Below are positions 26,814 to 35,920 of a DNA stretch of 64,000 nucleotides, in pieces. How positions within the stretch are numbered: position 1 is the first letter of the stretch; each line of letters starts with the position of its first letter. The stretch is from Leadbetterella sp031420365. GTDB taxonomy: Bacteria; Bacteroidota; Bacteroidia; Cytophagales; Spirosomataceae. The notes beneath the pieces were generated by a model. The model was not told the origin of the DNA. It saw only the letters and a program-made list of their open reading frames with translations, and made no database searches. The translations under genes were made by a program, and so were the position numbers. The DNA lies in NCBI GenBank assembly GCA_031420365.1, contig JANOMP010000007.1:4967-68966 (forward strand), written 5' to 3'.

Positions 26814-27857
26814 ATGGCAAAGTTAAATTTTGGTGGTGTTGAAGAGGAAGTAGTAACAAGGGAAGAATTTCCTCTCGAAAAAGCAAGAGAAGTATTAAGT
26901 GGAGAAGTTATCGCAGTAATTGGATATGGTGTTCAAGGCCCTGGTCAGGCAATGAACATGAGAGACAACGGTCTTCAAGTAATTGTTGGGCAGCGTAAAG
27001 GCAAAACCTATGATAAAGCTATTGCAGATGGCTTTGTTCCAGGGGAAACGCTCTTTGAGATTGAAGAGGCTCTTGAAAAAGGTACAATCATTTGCTATTT
27101 ACTTTCAGATGCCGCTCAAATAGAGCTTTGGCCAACAGTTAAAAAACACTTGACTCCAGGAAAATCCTTGTATTTCTCCCATGGATTTGGCATTACTTAT
27201 AAAGAAAAAACTGGAATTATTCCTCCTGCAGATGTAGATGTTTTCCTAGCTGCACCCAAAGGTTCTGGCACATCTCTTCGTCGTCTATTCGTGGAAGGTA
27301 AAGGTCTAAACTCTTCTTTTGCAGTTTATCAAGATGCTACAGGAAAAGCTCGCGAAAAATGTATCGCAATGGCTATTGGAGTAGGGTCTGGATATTTGTT
27401 TGAAACAGATTTCTATAAAGAAGTAACTTCAGACCTCACAGGAGAAAGAGGTACATTAATGGGTTGTATTCAAGGTATATTTGCTGCTCAATATGAAGTA
27501 TTACGTGCAAATGGGCATTCACCCTCCGAGGCTTTCAACGAAACTGTTGAAGAATTAACGCAGTCATTAATGCCCTTAGTAGCTGAAAATGGTATGGATT
27601 GGATGTATGCCAATTGTTCAACAACGGCTCAAAGAGGTGCATTAGACTGGTGGAAGCCATTTCGCGATGCAACAAAACCTGTATTTGAGAAATTGTACAA
27701 TTCAGTTAAAACTCAAAATGAAGCGGCTATTTCTATCGAACGTAACTCTCAGCCTGACTACCGTGAAAAACTAGAAATTGAACTTGCAGAATTGCGTGAC
27801 TCAGAAATGTGGAGAGCAGGAAAGACCGTAAGAAGTCTTAGACCTGAAAATGCATAA
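26814..27857 (+). CDS. ilvC: Ketol-acid reductoisomerase
   Basis: The 347-residue enzyme isomerises and reduces acetolactate to dihydroxy-isovalerate using NADPH. The Rossmann motif VIGYGVQGPGQAMNMRDNG lies at about 35-53, and the catalytic domain includes DLTGERGTLMGCIQGIF and ETVEELTQSLMPL. It closes the ilv operon. Just downstream lies dispersed repeat copy C, then a terminator shared with the convergent amylase gene. Confidence 0.96.
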   Translation: MAKLNFGGVEEEVVTREEFPLEKAREVLSGEVIAVIGYGVQGPGQAMNMRDNGLQVIVGQRKGKTYDKAIADGFVPGETLFEIEEALEKGTIICYLLSDAAQIELWPTVKKHLTPGKSLYFSHGFGITYKEKTGIIPPADVDVFLAAPKGSGTSLRRLFVEGKGLNSSFAVYQDATGKAREKCIAMAIGVGSGYLFETDFYKEVTSDLTGERGTLMGCIQGIFAAQYEVLRANGHSPSEAFNETVEELTQSLMPLVAENGMDWMYANCSTTAQRGALDWWKPFRDATKPVFEKLYNSVKTQNEAAISIERNSQPDYREKLEIELAELRDSEMWRAGKTVRSLRPENA

Positions 27858-27868
27858 TCTTAAATTAA

Positions 27869-28226
27869 GGCATTACAGGATTTAGAGTGGAGAAATATTA
27901 TTAAATAAAACCTTTTAGAAAACAAATCACTGATTGTTCCATTAATCACAAAAACGTCCGTATGAAAATTTTTAAGCACTGTTAAATTGCTAATAACTAT
28001 ATAATTAATTTAAAAATTCATGGCGGACGGCCAGTCAGATTTTTTTTTGTGAGTGTTTTTGGCTTAGCTGGCATTCCAGTTGGCCCGACATTCGGATTTT
28101 TTCAATTGGACAGACATACTTGCGGTGCGTCGAAACGCAAAAGTAAGGCTAACAACAAATTTAGTAAACAGCAATCATTAATTAAAGTTTATAAAATTCA
28201 GGGTTTCACTCTAAATCCTGTAAATC
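27869..28226 (+). repeat. Dispersed repeat, copy C, with terminal inverted repeats (MITE-like)
   Basis: The left end GGCATTACAGGATTTAGAGT and the right end, read on the minus strand as GGATTTACAGGATTTAGAGT, are inverted repeats of about 21 bases with two mismatches, giving a 358-bp element. The left 107 bases match copy A. The right half holds the 29-base identical core shared with copy B (28120-28148) and a CTGG-CATT-CCAG micro-hairpin (28068-28079). The 76-codon ORF inside it is not conserved between copies and is treated as chance. Confidence 0.85.
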
Positions 28227-28240
28227 CAAAATTAATACAT

Positions 28241-28277
28241 AAAAATAGGAGCTTATTGCAAGCTCTTATTTTTTTAT
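28241..28277. terminator. Bidirectional terminator between ilvC and the amylase gene
   Basis: AAATAGGAGCTT and AAGCTCTTATTT form a 12-bp stem with one G-T pair around a short loop, with T7 on the plus side and A-rich sequence on the other. It overlaps the last codons of the convergent amylase gene. Confidence 0.75.
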
Positions 28278-29773
28278 GAATTTTTTAACTTTAAAACTAA
28301 AATCCCATAAGAATCTAATTTAGCAATGGAATTTTTTGATAGGCTTAACAAATTGGTTTGCAAAAGAATTGACTCAAATTCTTCTTCAATTTTTATATCA
28401 ATAGTTTTATAAGTAATATTTTGTAAAATCAAAATATCTTCATTTTGATAGGGTCTTATAAAACTAACAATCCCCTTTTTTGAAGTTTCAGATGCAATTA
28501 GATTAGGATTTAGGATTTGATTTAATCCTCTAAAACTTTTTCTTAAAGATATTAATGTCTTATAGTGATTAAATAAGGAATCTATATTTAATTTTTGAAT
28601 TTTTAAAGGCGATACTTTTGAGTCGGTATTATATTTAGGTTTTCGCCAATTTGTTCTATCCTTATCAACAAAACGTGCGTCCCACAAAAAAGCCTCTCTT
28701 AAATTTTCATCCGGTTTTGATCCAAGCATCCCTATTTCTTCCCCATAATATAAATACGGATTGCCAGGTAAAAGAAGCAATAAATTTGCAGCCATTTTAA
28801 GTTTCTCAATATTTCCATCTGCCACGCTACCTATTCTATTTATATCATGATTGCCTAACATTGTAGCATCAATAAAATTTGGATTAACTTTATCAAAAAT
28901 TGCATAATTTTTAATTAGCATTTTTATAATTTCTTTGTTATCCTTCCCTGTTTTTACAATATCTTGGATGGCAAAACATAAATCAAAATTGAAATTAGCT
29001 TTTAATCCTTTAAAAAAGGGAGCTATATTTTCGGCAGAGGTCCATACTTCCCCCACTATATAAACATTGGGATTCACCTGCTCCATTTTTTGCCTAAATT
29101 CATCCCAAAAATGATGGCACTTTTCAGATTCCCAATCTGGATATATGTGCTTAGCTGCATCCATTCTAAAACCATCCACTCCTAACTCTAACCAATATTT
29201 TCCTATTTTATACATCTCATTTCTTAGCAAATGGTTATCCATATTCAAATCAGGCATTCCACTCCAAAACATCCCATAATACTTTTCAGAATCGCCTATA
29301 TTTGCTAAATGCCAAGGATTCGCCTCCGATGAATCCCCAGTAATCTCTCTAATTGCTATTCCTCTAGCTTTAATATCGCTTTTTGAAAGCCAATAGTAAT
29401 AGTTTCTAAAAGAATTTTCTGACCCCTGTTTTGCTTCAATAAACCAAGGGTGATTTTTACTTGTATGATTTATTACAAAGTCTAAAAACACCTTTATACC
29501 CTTTATATGAGCTAACCCAATAAGCTCTTTAAAATCATCCAAAGTGCCAAATTCTAAATCAATTGACCAATAATCAACAACATCGTATTTATGGTATGAA
29601 TGAGATTTAAATATAGGACTAAGCCAAATAGCTTCAATACCCAAATCTTGTAAGTAGTCTAATTTAGAAGTAATCCCATTTAAATCACCAATTCCATCAT
29701 GGTTTGAATCGCAAAAGGAACGAACAAATATTTCATAACATACAGAGGGCAAGTGTGTGTTTTCTAAATCCAC
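28274..29773 (-). CDS. Alpha-amylase family glycoside hydrolase (GH13)
   Basis: The 499-residue protein has all GH13 signatures: DLGIEAIWLSPIF (about 43-55), DFVINHTS (98-105), the nucleophile Asp205 in GFRMDAAKH, acid/base Glu242 in IVGEVW, and His309-Asp310 in LGNHDINR. The sequence FVRSFCDSNHDGIGDLNGI and overall shape fit alpha-amylase or oligo-1,6-glucosidase-type enzymes acting on maltodextrin. The start is uncertain: GTG at 29773 is used. In-frame upstream codons encode the hydrophobic run HFFILLLFF with no usable start, so a lost or mutated signal peptide start is possible. Confidence 0.88.
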   Translation of the reverse strand: MDLENTHLPSVCYEIFVRSFCDSNHDGIGDLNGITSKLDYLQDLGIEAIWLSPIFKSHSYHKYDVVDYWSIDLEFGTLDDFKELIGLAHIKGIKVFLDFVINHTSKNHPWFIEAKQGSENSFRNYYYWLSKSDIKARGIAIREITGDSSEANPWHLANIGDSEKYYGMFWSGMPDLNMDNHLLRNEMYKIGKYWLELGVDGFRMDAAKHIYPDWESEKCHHFWDEFRQKMEQVNPNVYIVGEVWTSAENIAPFFKGLKANFNFDLCFAIQDIVKTGKDNKEIIKMLIKNYAIFDKVNPNFIDATMLGNHDINRIGSVADGNIEKLKMAANLLLLLPGNPYLYYGEEIGMLGSKPDENLREAFLWDARFVDKDRTNWRKPKYNTDSKVSPLKIQKLNIDSLFNHYKTLISLRKSFRGLNQILNPNLIASETSKKGIVSFIRPYQNEDILILQNITYKTIDIKIEEEFESILLQTNLLSLSKNSIAKLDSYGILVLKLKNS

Positions 29774-29856
29774 AAAAAATAGGAGTAAAATAAAAAAATG
29801 TAAAACCTAATAGAAAAAATATAGCGTTAAATAAAAAATATTCCTATTTCTAATAG

Positions 29857-30396
29857 TTATAAATTATGAAAATTCTTAATTGAATACAAATTGAGTTCCT
29901 TGTTTTCGTTAGAAAAGCAAATAATCTTTTCAAACTTCATTCCAATTTTTATTAGCAGTTTATTTGATGCAATGTTTTCTTTTTTAACTATGGCAACAAT
30001 ACTATCTATTCTTAAATTCTCTTTAACGTATTTCAAAGTTGCCAAAGCGGCCTCATAGCCATAACCCATTGACTGATATTTTGGCAAAAAAGCAAAACCA
30101 ATATCTGGAAGATCCAATGATTCTCTTTTTGTAATACCACAAATTCCTAATCTTTGACCTGTAATAATATCTTTTACTAACCAAAAACCAAATCCATTTT
30201 CTTTATAGCATTTTAAAATTCCATTTTGCAAATATTGTTCCGCTTCAGGTATGGAATGAACCTTTTTATCTCCAATATATTGCAACCAACTAGGCGAATT
30301 AACCAATTCCAAGATAAATGGTGCATCTTCTTTTATTAACTTAATTAGAATTAAATTTTTAGTTTGCAAAACAAATTCATCTAGATTCTTTTTCAA
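29857..30396 (-). CDS. GNAT-family N-acetyltransferase (RimJ/RimL-like)
   Basis: The 179-residue protein has the GNAT pattern: FVLQTKNLILIKLIKEDAPF at the N-terminus, the acetyl-CoA pyrophosphate loop in LPKYQSMGYGYEAALATL (about 108-125), and ENIASNKLLIKIGMKFE near the end. This layout is that of the RimJ/RimL subgroup, which acetylates protein N-termini or small amines. It is 84 bases behind the amylase start on the same strand and may be co-transcribed. Substrate unknown. Confidence 0.88.
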   Translation of the reverse strand: MKKNLDEFVLQTKNLILIKLIKEDAPFILELVNSPSWLQYIGDKKVHSIPEAEQYLQNGILKCYKENGFGFWLVKDIITGQRLGICGITKRESLDLPDIGFAFLPKYQSMGYGYEAALATLKYVKENLRIDSIVAIVKKENIASNKLLIKIGMKFEKIICFSNENKELNLYSIKNFHNL

Positions 30397-30772
30397 AATT
30401 TTAAAATTATAGTTCTTTACCTTCTAATATCTGTTCATATAAATTCTAGAACTAATAGTAGAATCGGCTTTATGGATTGGCATAAAAAAAATGGAATGAT
30501 TGACATTTTTCAACTAGCATTCTGCTACAAAAAAAGAAGTTGACTTTAAAGGAAAAAATACGAAAATTAATCCTTTTATCTTTCCAAGCCCTGAAGCCTT
30601 TTTTTTTGTTTTAGGGGGTTTTCAACTTTTTATTCGAGAGAACCATTGTACAAGAAATAAGCAAATTAATGACAAGATAAAACTGTAATTCTAAATTTAA
30701 AAAAAATTAAATCAAAATTATGTAAAATATTACAATTATTCTAAATGAAATATTCAATAAACCCTTAAATAA
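30397..30772. other. Intergenic region without recognised gene
   Basis: About 375 A/T-rich bases between the acetyltransferase start and the atpC terminator. No ORF longer than a few dozen codons has plausible composition, and no match to the dispersed repeats was seen. Upstream signals for the acetyltransferase are expected here but no convincing TAnnTTTG was found. Confidence 0.5.
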
Positions 30773-30806
30773 AAAGTCCGAAATTTATTTCTAAACTTCG
30801 GACTTT
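30773..30806 (-). terminator. Intrinsic terminator of atpD-atpC
   Basis: A 10-bp perfect stem (AAAGTCCGAA / TTCGGACTTT) lies 18 bases past the atpC stop. On the minus strand it is followed by TTTTTATTT, as expected for termination of this operon. Confidence 0.85.
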
Positions 30807-30824
30807 CATTAATATATTTGGAAA

Positions 30825-31067
30825 TTACAATACCGCTTCTGCCAAAACTAAAACTTTATTATCAGAAACTTCTAACACACCACCATCAACAAGTAAGGTT
30901 TCTTTTTTCCCATCTATTTCGTAAACCAAGTCTCCTTTTTTAAGTGTACTTACCATAGATGCATGGTCTTTTAGCAATTGAAAACTTCCATTTTTACCTG
31001 GCAAAATAACAGAATCAACGGTTCCATTAAAGATTTTTTTTTCAGGTGTTATTATTTCTAGAATCAT
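30825..31067 (-). CDS. atpC: ATP synthase F1 epsilon subunit, short form
   Basis: The 80-residue protein carries the epsilon N-terminal beta-sandwich: LEIITPEKKIFNGTVDSVILPGKNG and LLVDGGVLEVSDNKVLVLAE. The C-terminal helical hairpin of longer epsilon subunits is absent, which is usual for Bacteroidota. It follows atpD by 27 bases. The remaining ATP synthase genes are elsewhere, as is common in this phylum. Confidence 0.93.
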   Translation of the reverse strand: MILEIITPEKKIFNGTVDSVILPGKNGSFQLLKDHASMVSTLKKGDLVYEIDGKKETLLVDGGVLEVSDNKVLVLAEAVL

Positions 31068-31094
31068 AATAGAATAATTAATTTGCGAATAATA

Positions 31095-32600
31095 TTACTT
31101 CGTCGCTTCAGCTATCAATCTTTCTCCTTTCTCTTTAGCATCTTCAATTGTACCTACAAGGTTAAAAGCAGCCTCAGGAAGATGGTCAAAATCCCCTTCC
31201 ATTATCTGGTTAAAGCCTTTTATGGTATCATTGATATCTACTAAAACTCCTTTAAGACCTGTAAATTGTTCAGCTACAAAGAATGGCTGAGATAAGAAAC
31301 GCTGAACCCTACGCGCACGAGAAACTACCAATTTATCATCTTCTGAAAGTTCTTCTAAACCTAGAATTGCGATAATATCTTGTAATTCTTTATAACGTTG
31401 CAAAATATTTTTAACACTTTGTGCGCAATTATAATGTGCATCACCCAGAATCTCTGCTGATAATATTCTAGACGAAGAATCTAAAGGATCCACAGCAGGA
31501 TAAATTCCTAACTCAGCTATTTTACGGCTTAATACAGTAGTAGCATCTAAGTGAGCAAAGGTAGTAGCAGGAGCTGGATCCGTCAAGTCATCAGCAGGAA
31601 CATAAACTGCTTGCACTGAGGTAATTGACCCTCGTTTAGTTGAAGCAATACGCTCTTGCATCACTCCCATTTCAGTTGCTAAAGTAGGCTGGTAACCAAC
31701 TGCTGAAGGCATACGACCTAAAAGTGCCGAAACTTCAGAACCAGCCTGTGTAAAACGGAAAATATTATCTATAAAAAACAGGATATCACGCCCTTTTCCC
31801 TCGCCATCACCATCTCTAAAGTGCTCAGCAATAGTCAAACCAGAAAGAGCTACTCTGGCACGAGCTCCTGGAGGTTCATTCATTTGACCAAATATAAAAG
31901 TAGCCTGCGAATCTTTTAATGCTTCTCTATCCACAACACTAAGATCCCATCCTCCTGATTCCATAGAATGTTTAAAGGCTTCTCCATACTTTACAATTCC
32001 AGACTCAATCATTTCACGAAGTAGGTCATTTCCTTCCCTCGTACGCTCACCTACACCAGCAAATACCGAAAGTCCAGCATAAGCCTTGGCAATATTATTT
32101 ATCAATTCTTGAATCAATACAGTTTTTCCTACTCCAGCACCACCAAACAAGCCAATTTTTCCTCCTTTCACATAAGGAGCCAATAAATCAACAACTTTAA
32201 TACCTGTAAATAAAACTTCAGTAGTAGTGGCTAAATCCTCGAATTTTGGAGCATTTCTGTGAATAGAAAGTCTTGGAGTGTTTACAGGGCCTAATCCATC
32301 AATTGCCTCCCCTACTACATTAAAAAGTCTTCCTTTTATTGCTTCTCCAGTAGGCATAGTGATTTGAGAACCTAAGTGAGTTACTTCTTGCCCTCTTTGT
32401 AAACCATCTGTACTGTCCATAGCAATAGTACGTACACGATCTTCACCAAGATGTTGTTGACATTCAAGAATTACTTTCTGTCCATTTAATTTGGTCACAG
32501 ACATCGCGTCTAAAATTGCAGGTAGAGAAGCGGCTTCCCCCTCAAAACTTACGTCCACTACTGGCCCGATTATTTGTGAGATTTTACCAATATTTGCCAT
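31095..32600 (-). CDS. atpD: ATP synthase F1 beta subunit
   Basis: The 501-residue catalytic subunit has the Walker A loop GGAGVGKTVLIQELI, the conserved GERTREGNDLLREM, Walker B in ILFFIDNIFRFTQAG and ALLGRMPSAVGYQPTLATEM. The start chosen is the ATG at 32600 (MANIGKISQIIGPVVDV). The frame stays open for 27 more codons to 32681, but a good promoter lies inside that stretch, so the longer form is unlikely. It is transcribed with atpC. Confidence 0.97.
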   Translation of the reverse strand: MANIGKISQIIGPVVDVSFEGEAASLPAILDAMSVTKLNGQKVILECQQHLGEDRVRTIAMDSTDGLQRGQEVTHLGSQITMPTGEAIKGRLFNVVGEAIDGLGPVNTPRLSIHRNAPKFEDLATTTEVLFTGIKVVDLLAPYVKGGKIGLFGGAGVGKTVLIQELINNIAKAYAGLSVFAGVGERTREGNDLLREMIESGIVKYGEAFKHSMESGGWDLSVVDREALKDSQATFIFGQMNEPPGARARVALSGLTIAEHFRDGDGEGKGRDILFFIDNIFRFTQAGSEVSALLGRMPSAVGYQPTLATEMGVMQERIASTKRGSITSVQAVYVPADDLTDPAPATTFAHLDATTVLSRKIAELGIYPAVDPLDSSSRILSAEILGDAHYNCAQSVKNILQRYKELQDIIAILGLEELSEDDKLVVSRARRVQRFLSQPFFVAEQFTGLKGVLVDINDTIKGFNQIMEGDFDHLPEAAFNLVGTIEDAKEKGERLIAEATK

Positions 32601-32641
32601 TAATGCTTTGTTTTTAATTAAATCCTCTGATTTTTGAAGTG

Positions 32642-32672
32642 CAAAATTATCACTTTTGAATGACAAAACAAA
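32642..32672 (-). promoter_or_regulatory. Promoter of atpD-atpC
   Basis: On the minus strand, TTTG (32672-32669) and TAATTTTG (32649-32642) are separated by 19 bases. The predicted start near 32635 gives a leader of about 35 bases to the ATG at 32600. Confidence 0.65.
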
Positions 32673-32748
32673 CTCAACCATACACTTTTTGTATTTTTTT
32701 TAGAGAATAGCATTGAAATTGCAAATAAAACATAAAATTTCTTAAGAA

Positions 32749-33711
32749 TTAATTGCCACTAAGAGAGTGTTTTCGTTTTTTAAGTATATTATATTTATCA
32801 GTCCATGAAAAATTTTCAGCAATAATAGTCTGTTTGTTTACCTTTAAAAAATCTAGAAAAGATTGGGCAACTGGAGAAAACCTTTTATTTTTATTCCATA
32901 CCAAATTCCAGGTGGAATTAACAGGTAGACCTTTAAAAGGAACCACTTTTAAATCTCCGACAATAAGTTCATTTTTTATGCCAATTAAGGGCATAATTGA
33001 ACACCCAAGATCAGAAATTACGGCTTGCTTTACTGCCTCGTTCGAAGTTAATTCTATTTTTTTTCTAACGTTAAAATTATTTCTTTTTAAATAGTGTTCC
33101 ATAACTCTTCTTGTACCAGAGCCCTCTTCTCTATATATTAGCTGAATTTTATCAAACAAATTATTATCACTTTTTTCTATTTTAATTTGATTATTTCCAC
33201 TCTTTACTAAAAAAAGGTTATTTTCCATCAATTCCTCATTTTCAAAAACCATATTTTCTGGCAAAATGGAAAGTAAACAAAAATCTGCTTCATTTTTTTC
33301 CAAACTTTCAAGCACTTTTGTCCTATTTGTAACGTCCATTACCAATTCAACTGACAAATTATTCTTTAAAAAATCATGCAAAAAAATGGGCATTATATAT
33401 TTACCAGTAGAAACTATAGATATGACCAATCGCCCAGAAATTTGCCCTTTTGAAGATAAGGTCATAAAGTTTAATAAATCTATTTCATTTAAAATTCGTT
33501 GAGCTACTTCTGCAATCTCATTTCCAAAATCTGTAACATAAAGCTTGCGACCTACAACTTCTGTTAAAGGAACATCAAATTGCATTTGAAAATTTTTTAA
33601 CTGAATTGAAACTGCAGGTTGAGTTAAGTTTAACTCATCTGCTGCTTTTGTAATACTTTTTAGTTGTGTAACTTTTAAAAAAATCTGCAATTGATGTAAT
33701 GTATAATTCAT
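32749..33711 (-). CDS. LysR-family transcriptional regulator
   Basis: The 320-residue protein starts with the winged helix-turn-helix of LysR regulators (LHQLQIFLKVTQLKSITKAA, then LNLTQPAVSIQLKNFQ, residues about 5-42). It is followed by a periplasmic-binding-protein-like effector domain (about 90-300). Sequence style recalls the CbbR/CysB branch. It is divergent from the isocitrate dehydrogenase gene with 84 bases between the starts, so control of that gene and of itself is likely. Effector unknown. Confidence 0.9.
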   Translation of the reverse strand: MNYTLHQLQIFLKVTQLKSITKAADELNLTQPAVSIQLKNFQMQFDVPLTEVVGRKLYVTDFGNEIAEVAQRILNEIDLLNFMTLSSKGQISGRLVISIVSTGKYIMPIFLHDFLKNNLSVELVMDVTNRTKVLESLEKNEADFCLLSILPENMVFENEELMENNLFLVKSGNNQIKIEKSDNNLFDKIQLIYREEGSGTRRVMEHYLKRNNFNVRKKIELTSNEAVKQAVISDLGCSIMPLIGIKNELIVGDLKVVPFKGLPVNSTWNLVWNKNKRFSPVAQSFLDFLKVNKQTIIAENFSWTDKYNILKKRKHSLSGN

Positions 33712-33720
33712 AAAATATTT

Positions 33721-33744
33721 TTATATTAATCATTACAAATATAA
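33721..33744. promoter_or_regulatory. Candidate LysR operator overlapping the regulator's -7 element
   Basis: TTATAT and ATATAA form an inverted repeat with 12 bases between. A minus-strand TATATTTG (33743-33736), a -7 consensus for the LysR gene, overlaps it. This is the arrangement expected for autoregulation, but A/T richness makes chance matches likely. Confidence 0.35.
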
Positions 33745-33795
33745 ATATAAATTAATAAATAATTACTTTGAAATTTGCAAAAAAAAACAAAAAAT

Positions 33796-35232
33796 ATGCA
33801 AACTATAACAATTGCAAAAGGGGATGGAATCGGCCCTGAAATAATGGATGCAACATTATCAATATTAAAAGCAGCAAATGCGAATATTGAAATGGAAGAA
33901 ATTAAAATAGGAGAAAAAGTTTATCTTTCGGGAAACACATCTGGAATAGATATGGACACTTGGGATATTATAAGAAAAAACAAGATATTTTTAAAATCGC
34001 CAATTACTACTCCTCAGGGAGGCGGGTATAAAAGTCTTAATGTGACTACTCGCAAATTTTTAGGTCTTTATTCCAATGTTAGACCATGTGTGAGTTTACA
34101 TCCCTTTGTAGAAACGAAACATCCAAACATGGATTTAGTAATTATTAGAGAAAACGAAGAAGATCTTTATGCTGGCATAGAGCATCAACAAACAGACGAA
34201 GTAATACAATGTATAAAACTTATAAGTAGACCGGGCTGTGAAAAAATTGTTAGATATGCCTTTGAATATGCGAAACAAACAGGTAGAAAGAAAGTAACCT
34301 GCATGACAAAGGACAATATAATGAAGCAAACAGACGGCCTTTTTCATCAAGTGTTTAATGAAATAGCTAAGGAATATCCGGAAATAAACACTGAGCACAT
34401 GATAATTGACATTGGCACAGCACGGTTAGCCGATACCCCTGAGGATTTTGATGTGATAGTTACTTTAAATTTATATGGAGATATTATTTCTGATGTTGCG
34501 GCTCAAATTGCAGGTTCAGTTGGCTTGGCTGGTTCGGCAAACATTGGAGAAACCTGTGCTATGTTTGAGGCTATTCATGGCTCAGCTCCAACAATAGCAG
34601 GTCAAAATATTGCTAACCCTTCTGGGCTTATTCAAGGTGCAGTTATGATGCTTAATCATATTGGACAAACAGATATTGCAGAAAAAATACATAATGCTTG
34701 GCTGAAAACAATTGAAGACGGAATTCATACAAGAGATGTTTTTAATACTAAAATAAGTAAAAAATGTGCCACAACTACTGAATTTACAGAGGCAGTAATA
34801 AATAATCTCGGCAAAATTCCATCTACGCTTCCTCAAGTATCTTTCAAAAAAGACACACCGCTTAATTTACCAAAATATGTTAGAAAAGAGGCTTTAAAAA
34901 AAGAACTAGAAGGAGTTGATATTTTTGTTCATTGGAATGCGGGGGACGCTAAAAAAATGGGAACAATAATGAAACAACTAGAAACTCCAGAAATTTCTTT
35001 AAAAATGATTACCAATAGAGGAATAAAAGTTTGGCCAGAAGGATTTGAAGAAACATTCTGCACTGATCATTGGAGATGTAGATTTAAAAGTTCACAAGGA
35101 CATCCATTTAGCAAGGCAAAAATTATCGAATTATTAAGCAAAGCCAATCAACTGGGAATAGACACTATAAAAACAGAAAATCTTTATTCATTTGATGGGA
35201 TACCTTCTTATTCTTTAGGGCAAGGTCAATAA
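33796..35232 (+). CDS. icd: NADP-dependent isocitrate dehydrogenase, long type
   Basis: The 478-residue enzyme oxidises isocitrate to 2-oxoglutarate in the TCA cycle. It shows IAKGDGIGPEIMDATL, RENEEDLYAGIEHQ, DVIVTLNLYGDIISDVAAQI and IHGSAPTIAGQNIANPSG of the isopropylmalate/isocitrate dehydrogenase superfamily. A C-terminal extension of about 140 residues (from about 335) is typical of the long form. The ATG at 33796 is preferred over an upstream TTG (33775). The adjacent divergent LysR gene may regulate it. Confidence 0.88.
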   Translation: MQTITIAKGDGIGPEIMDATLSILKAANANIEMEEIKIGEKVYLSGNTSGIDMDTWDIIRKNKIFLKSPITTPQGGGYKSLNVTTRKFLGLYSNVRPCVSLHPFVETKHPNMDLVIIRENEEDLYAGIEHQQTDEVIQCIKLISRPGCEKIVRYAFEYAKQTGRKKVTCMTKDNIMKQTDGLFHQVFNEIAKEYPEINTEHMIIDIGTARLADTPEDFDVIVTLNLYGDIISDVAAQIAGSVGLAGSANIGETCAMFEAIHGSAPTIAGQNIANPSGLIQGAVMMLNHIGQTDIAEKIHNAWLKTIEDGIHTRDVFNTKISKKCATTTEFTEAVINNLGKIPSTLPQVSFKKDTPLNLPKYVRKEALKKELEGVDIFVHWNAGDAKKMGTIMKQLETPEISLKMITNRGIKVWPEGFEETFCTDHWRCRFKSSQGHPFSKAKIIELLSKANQLGIDTIKTENLYSFDGIPSYSLGQGQ

Positions 35233-35317
35233 ATTGAGATTATAAAAAAACTTCTAATTACTTTTAAAATATGCATCAAAAAATAAAATGCTAAATACTA
35301 CATAATAACTAAAAATT

Positions 35318-35353
35318 AAACTGCTGATATTTAATATATTATCAGCAGTTTTT
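35318..35353. terminator. Bidirectional terminator between icd and the DksA-like gene
   Basis: AAACTGCTGATA and ATCAGCAGTTT form an 11-bp stem with an A/T loop, flanked by A and T runs, between the convergent icd and DksA-like genes. Confidence 0.8.
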
Positions 35354-35415
35354 AAAAAATTTTAGGGTCTAAAATTATGAAAAAAAACTGCAATTTAAAA
35401 AAGGTTTTAATACAG

Positions 35416-35799
35416 CTAAGCTTTCATTTTAGCCTCAATAGTTTGTTGAGTATGAGGTACTGCTTTTAGTCTTTCTTTAGGAATAAGTTTTCCTGTATCT
35501 TTACAAATTCCATAGGTGCCATTCTTAATTCTAATAAGTGCTCCTTCAAGCTGAGAGGCAAATTTTTGTAATCTTGAAGCAGATTGGCTCAATTGTTCCT
35601 TTTCTCTTACGTCAGCACCATCTTCTAAAGTTTTTGAACCAACAGCAGTGTTATCTGTGCCGTTATCATTTTTTCTACTAAGTGTCTCTTTAATAAAATT
35701 AACTTCGTTATTTGTTGCAGCTAATTTTTTCAAAATTATTTCTTCGAATTCAGCAAGTTCAATCTCTGAATATCTTGTTTTTTCTTCTAATGTTACCAT
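35416..35799 (-). CDS. TraR/DksA family protein without a complete zinc finger
   Basis: The 127-residue protein has the DksA/TraR pattern: an acidic helical hairpin (about 10-95, ending LEGALIRIKNGTYGIC) and the C-terminal block TGKLIPKERLKAVPH. Only one cysteine of the four zinc ligands is present (Cys in YGICKDTGK). This reduced finger is common among Bacteroidota members, so it is not read as decay. Such proteins bind RNA polymerase through the secondary channel and adjust promoter use. A minus-strand TATATTTG (35857-35850) upstream is a good -7 element. Confidence 0.88.
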   Translation of the reverse strand: MVTLEEKTRYSEIELAEFEEIILKKLAATNNEVNFIKETLSRKNDNGTDNTAVGSKTLEDGADVREKEQLSQSASRLQKFASQLEGALIRIKNGTYGICKDTGKLIPKERLKAVPHTQQTIEAKMKA

Positions 35800-35849
35800 G
35801 CAATAAAAGGCTTAAATGGTTGTAATAATAATCAGTTTAAATTTGGCTG

Positions 35850-35857
35850 CAAATATA
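35850..35857 (-). promoter_or_regulatory. Candidate -7 element of the DksA-like gene
   Basis: The minus strand reads TATATTTG, 51 bases before the start codon. A CAAA (TTTG on the minus strand) at 35872 is only 14 bases away, shorter than usual. Confidence 0.4.
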
Positions 35858-35920
35858 AAACTTTTACTATCCAAATCAATTTTTTTACAACATTAAAAAA
35901 ACAACTAACAAAAATGTGCT

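Noticed and set aside
28049..28279. 76-codon ORF on the plus strand between ilvC and the amylase gene
   Set aside because: It lies inside repeat copy C. The same DNA in copies B and D encodes unrelated peptides with different frames, so conservation is at DNA level, not protein.
31095..32681. Longer beta-subunit start at 32681
   Set aside because: The extra 27 codons contain a full promoter pair (TTTG-N19-TAATTTTG) and are not part of the conserved protein, so the start at 32600 was used.
35416..35799. DksA-like protein lacking zinc-finger cysteines as a sign of decay or novelty
   Set aside because: The one-cysteine form with TGKLI is, to my knowledge, usual in Bacteroidota TraR/DksA proteins, and the gene has its own -7 element and terminator.
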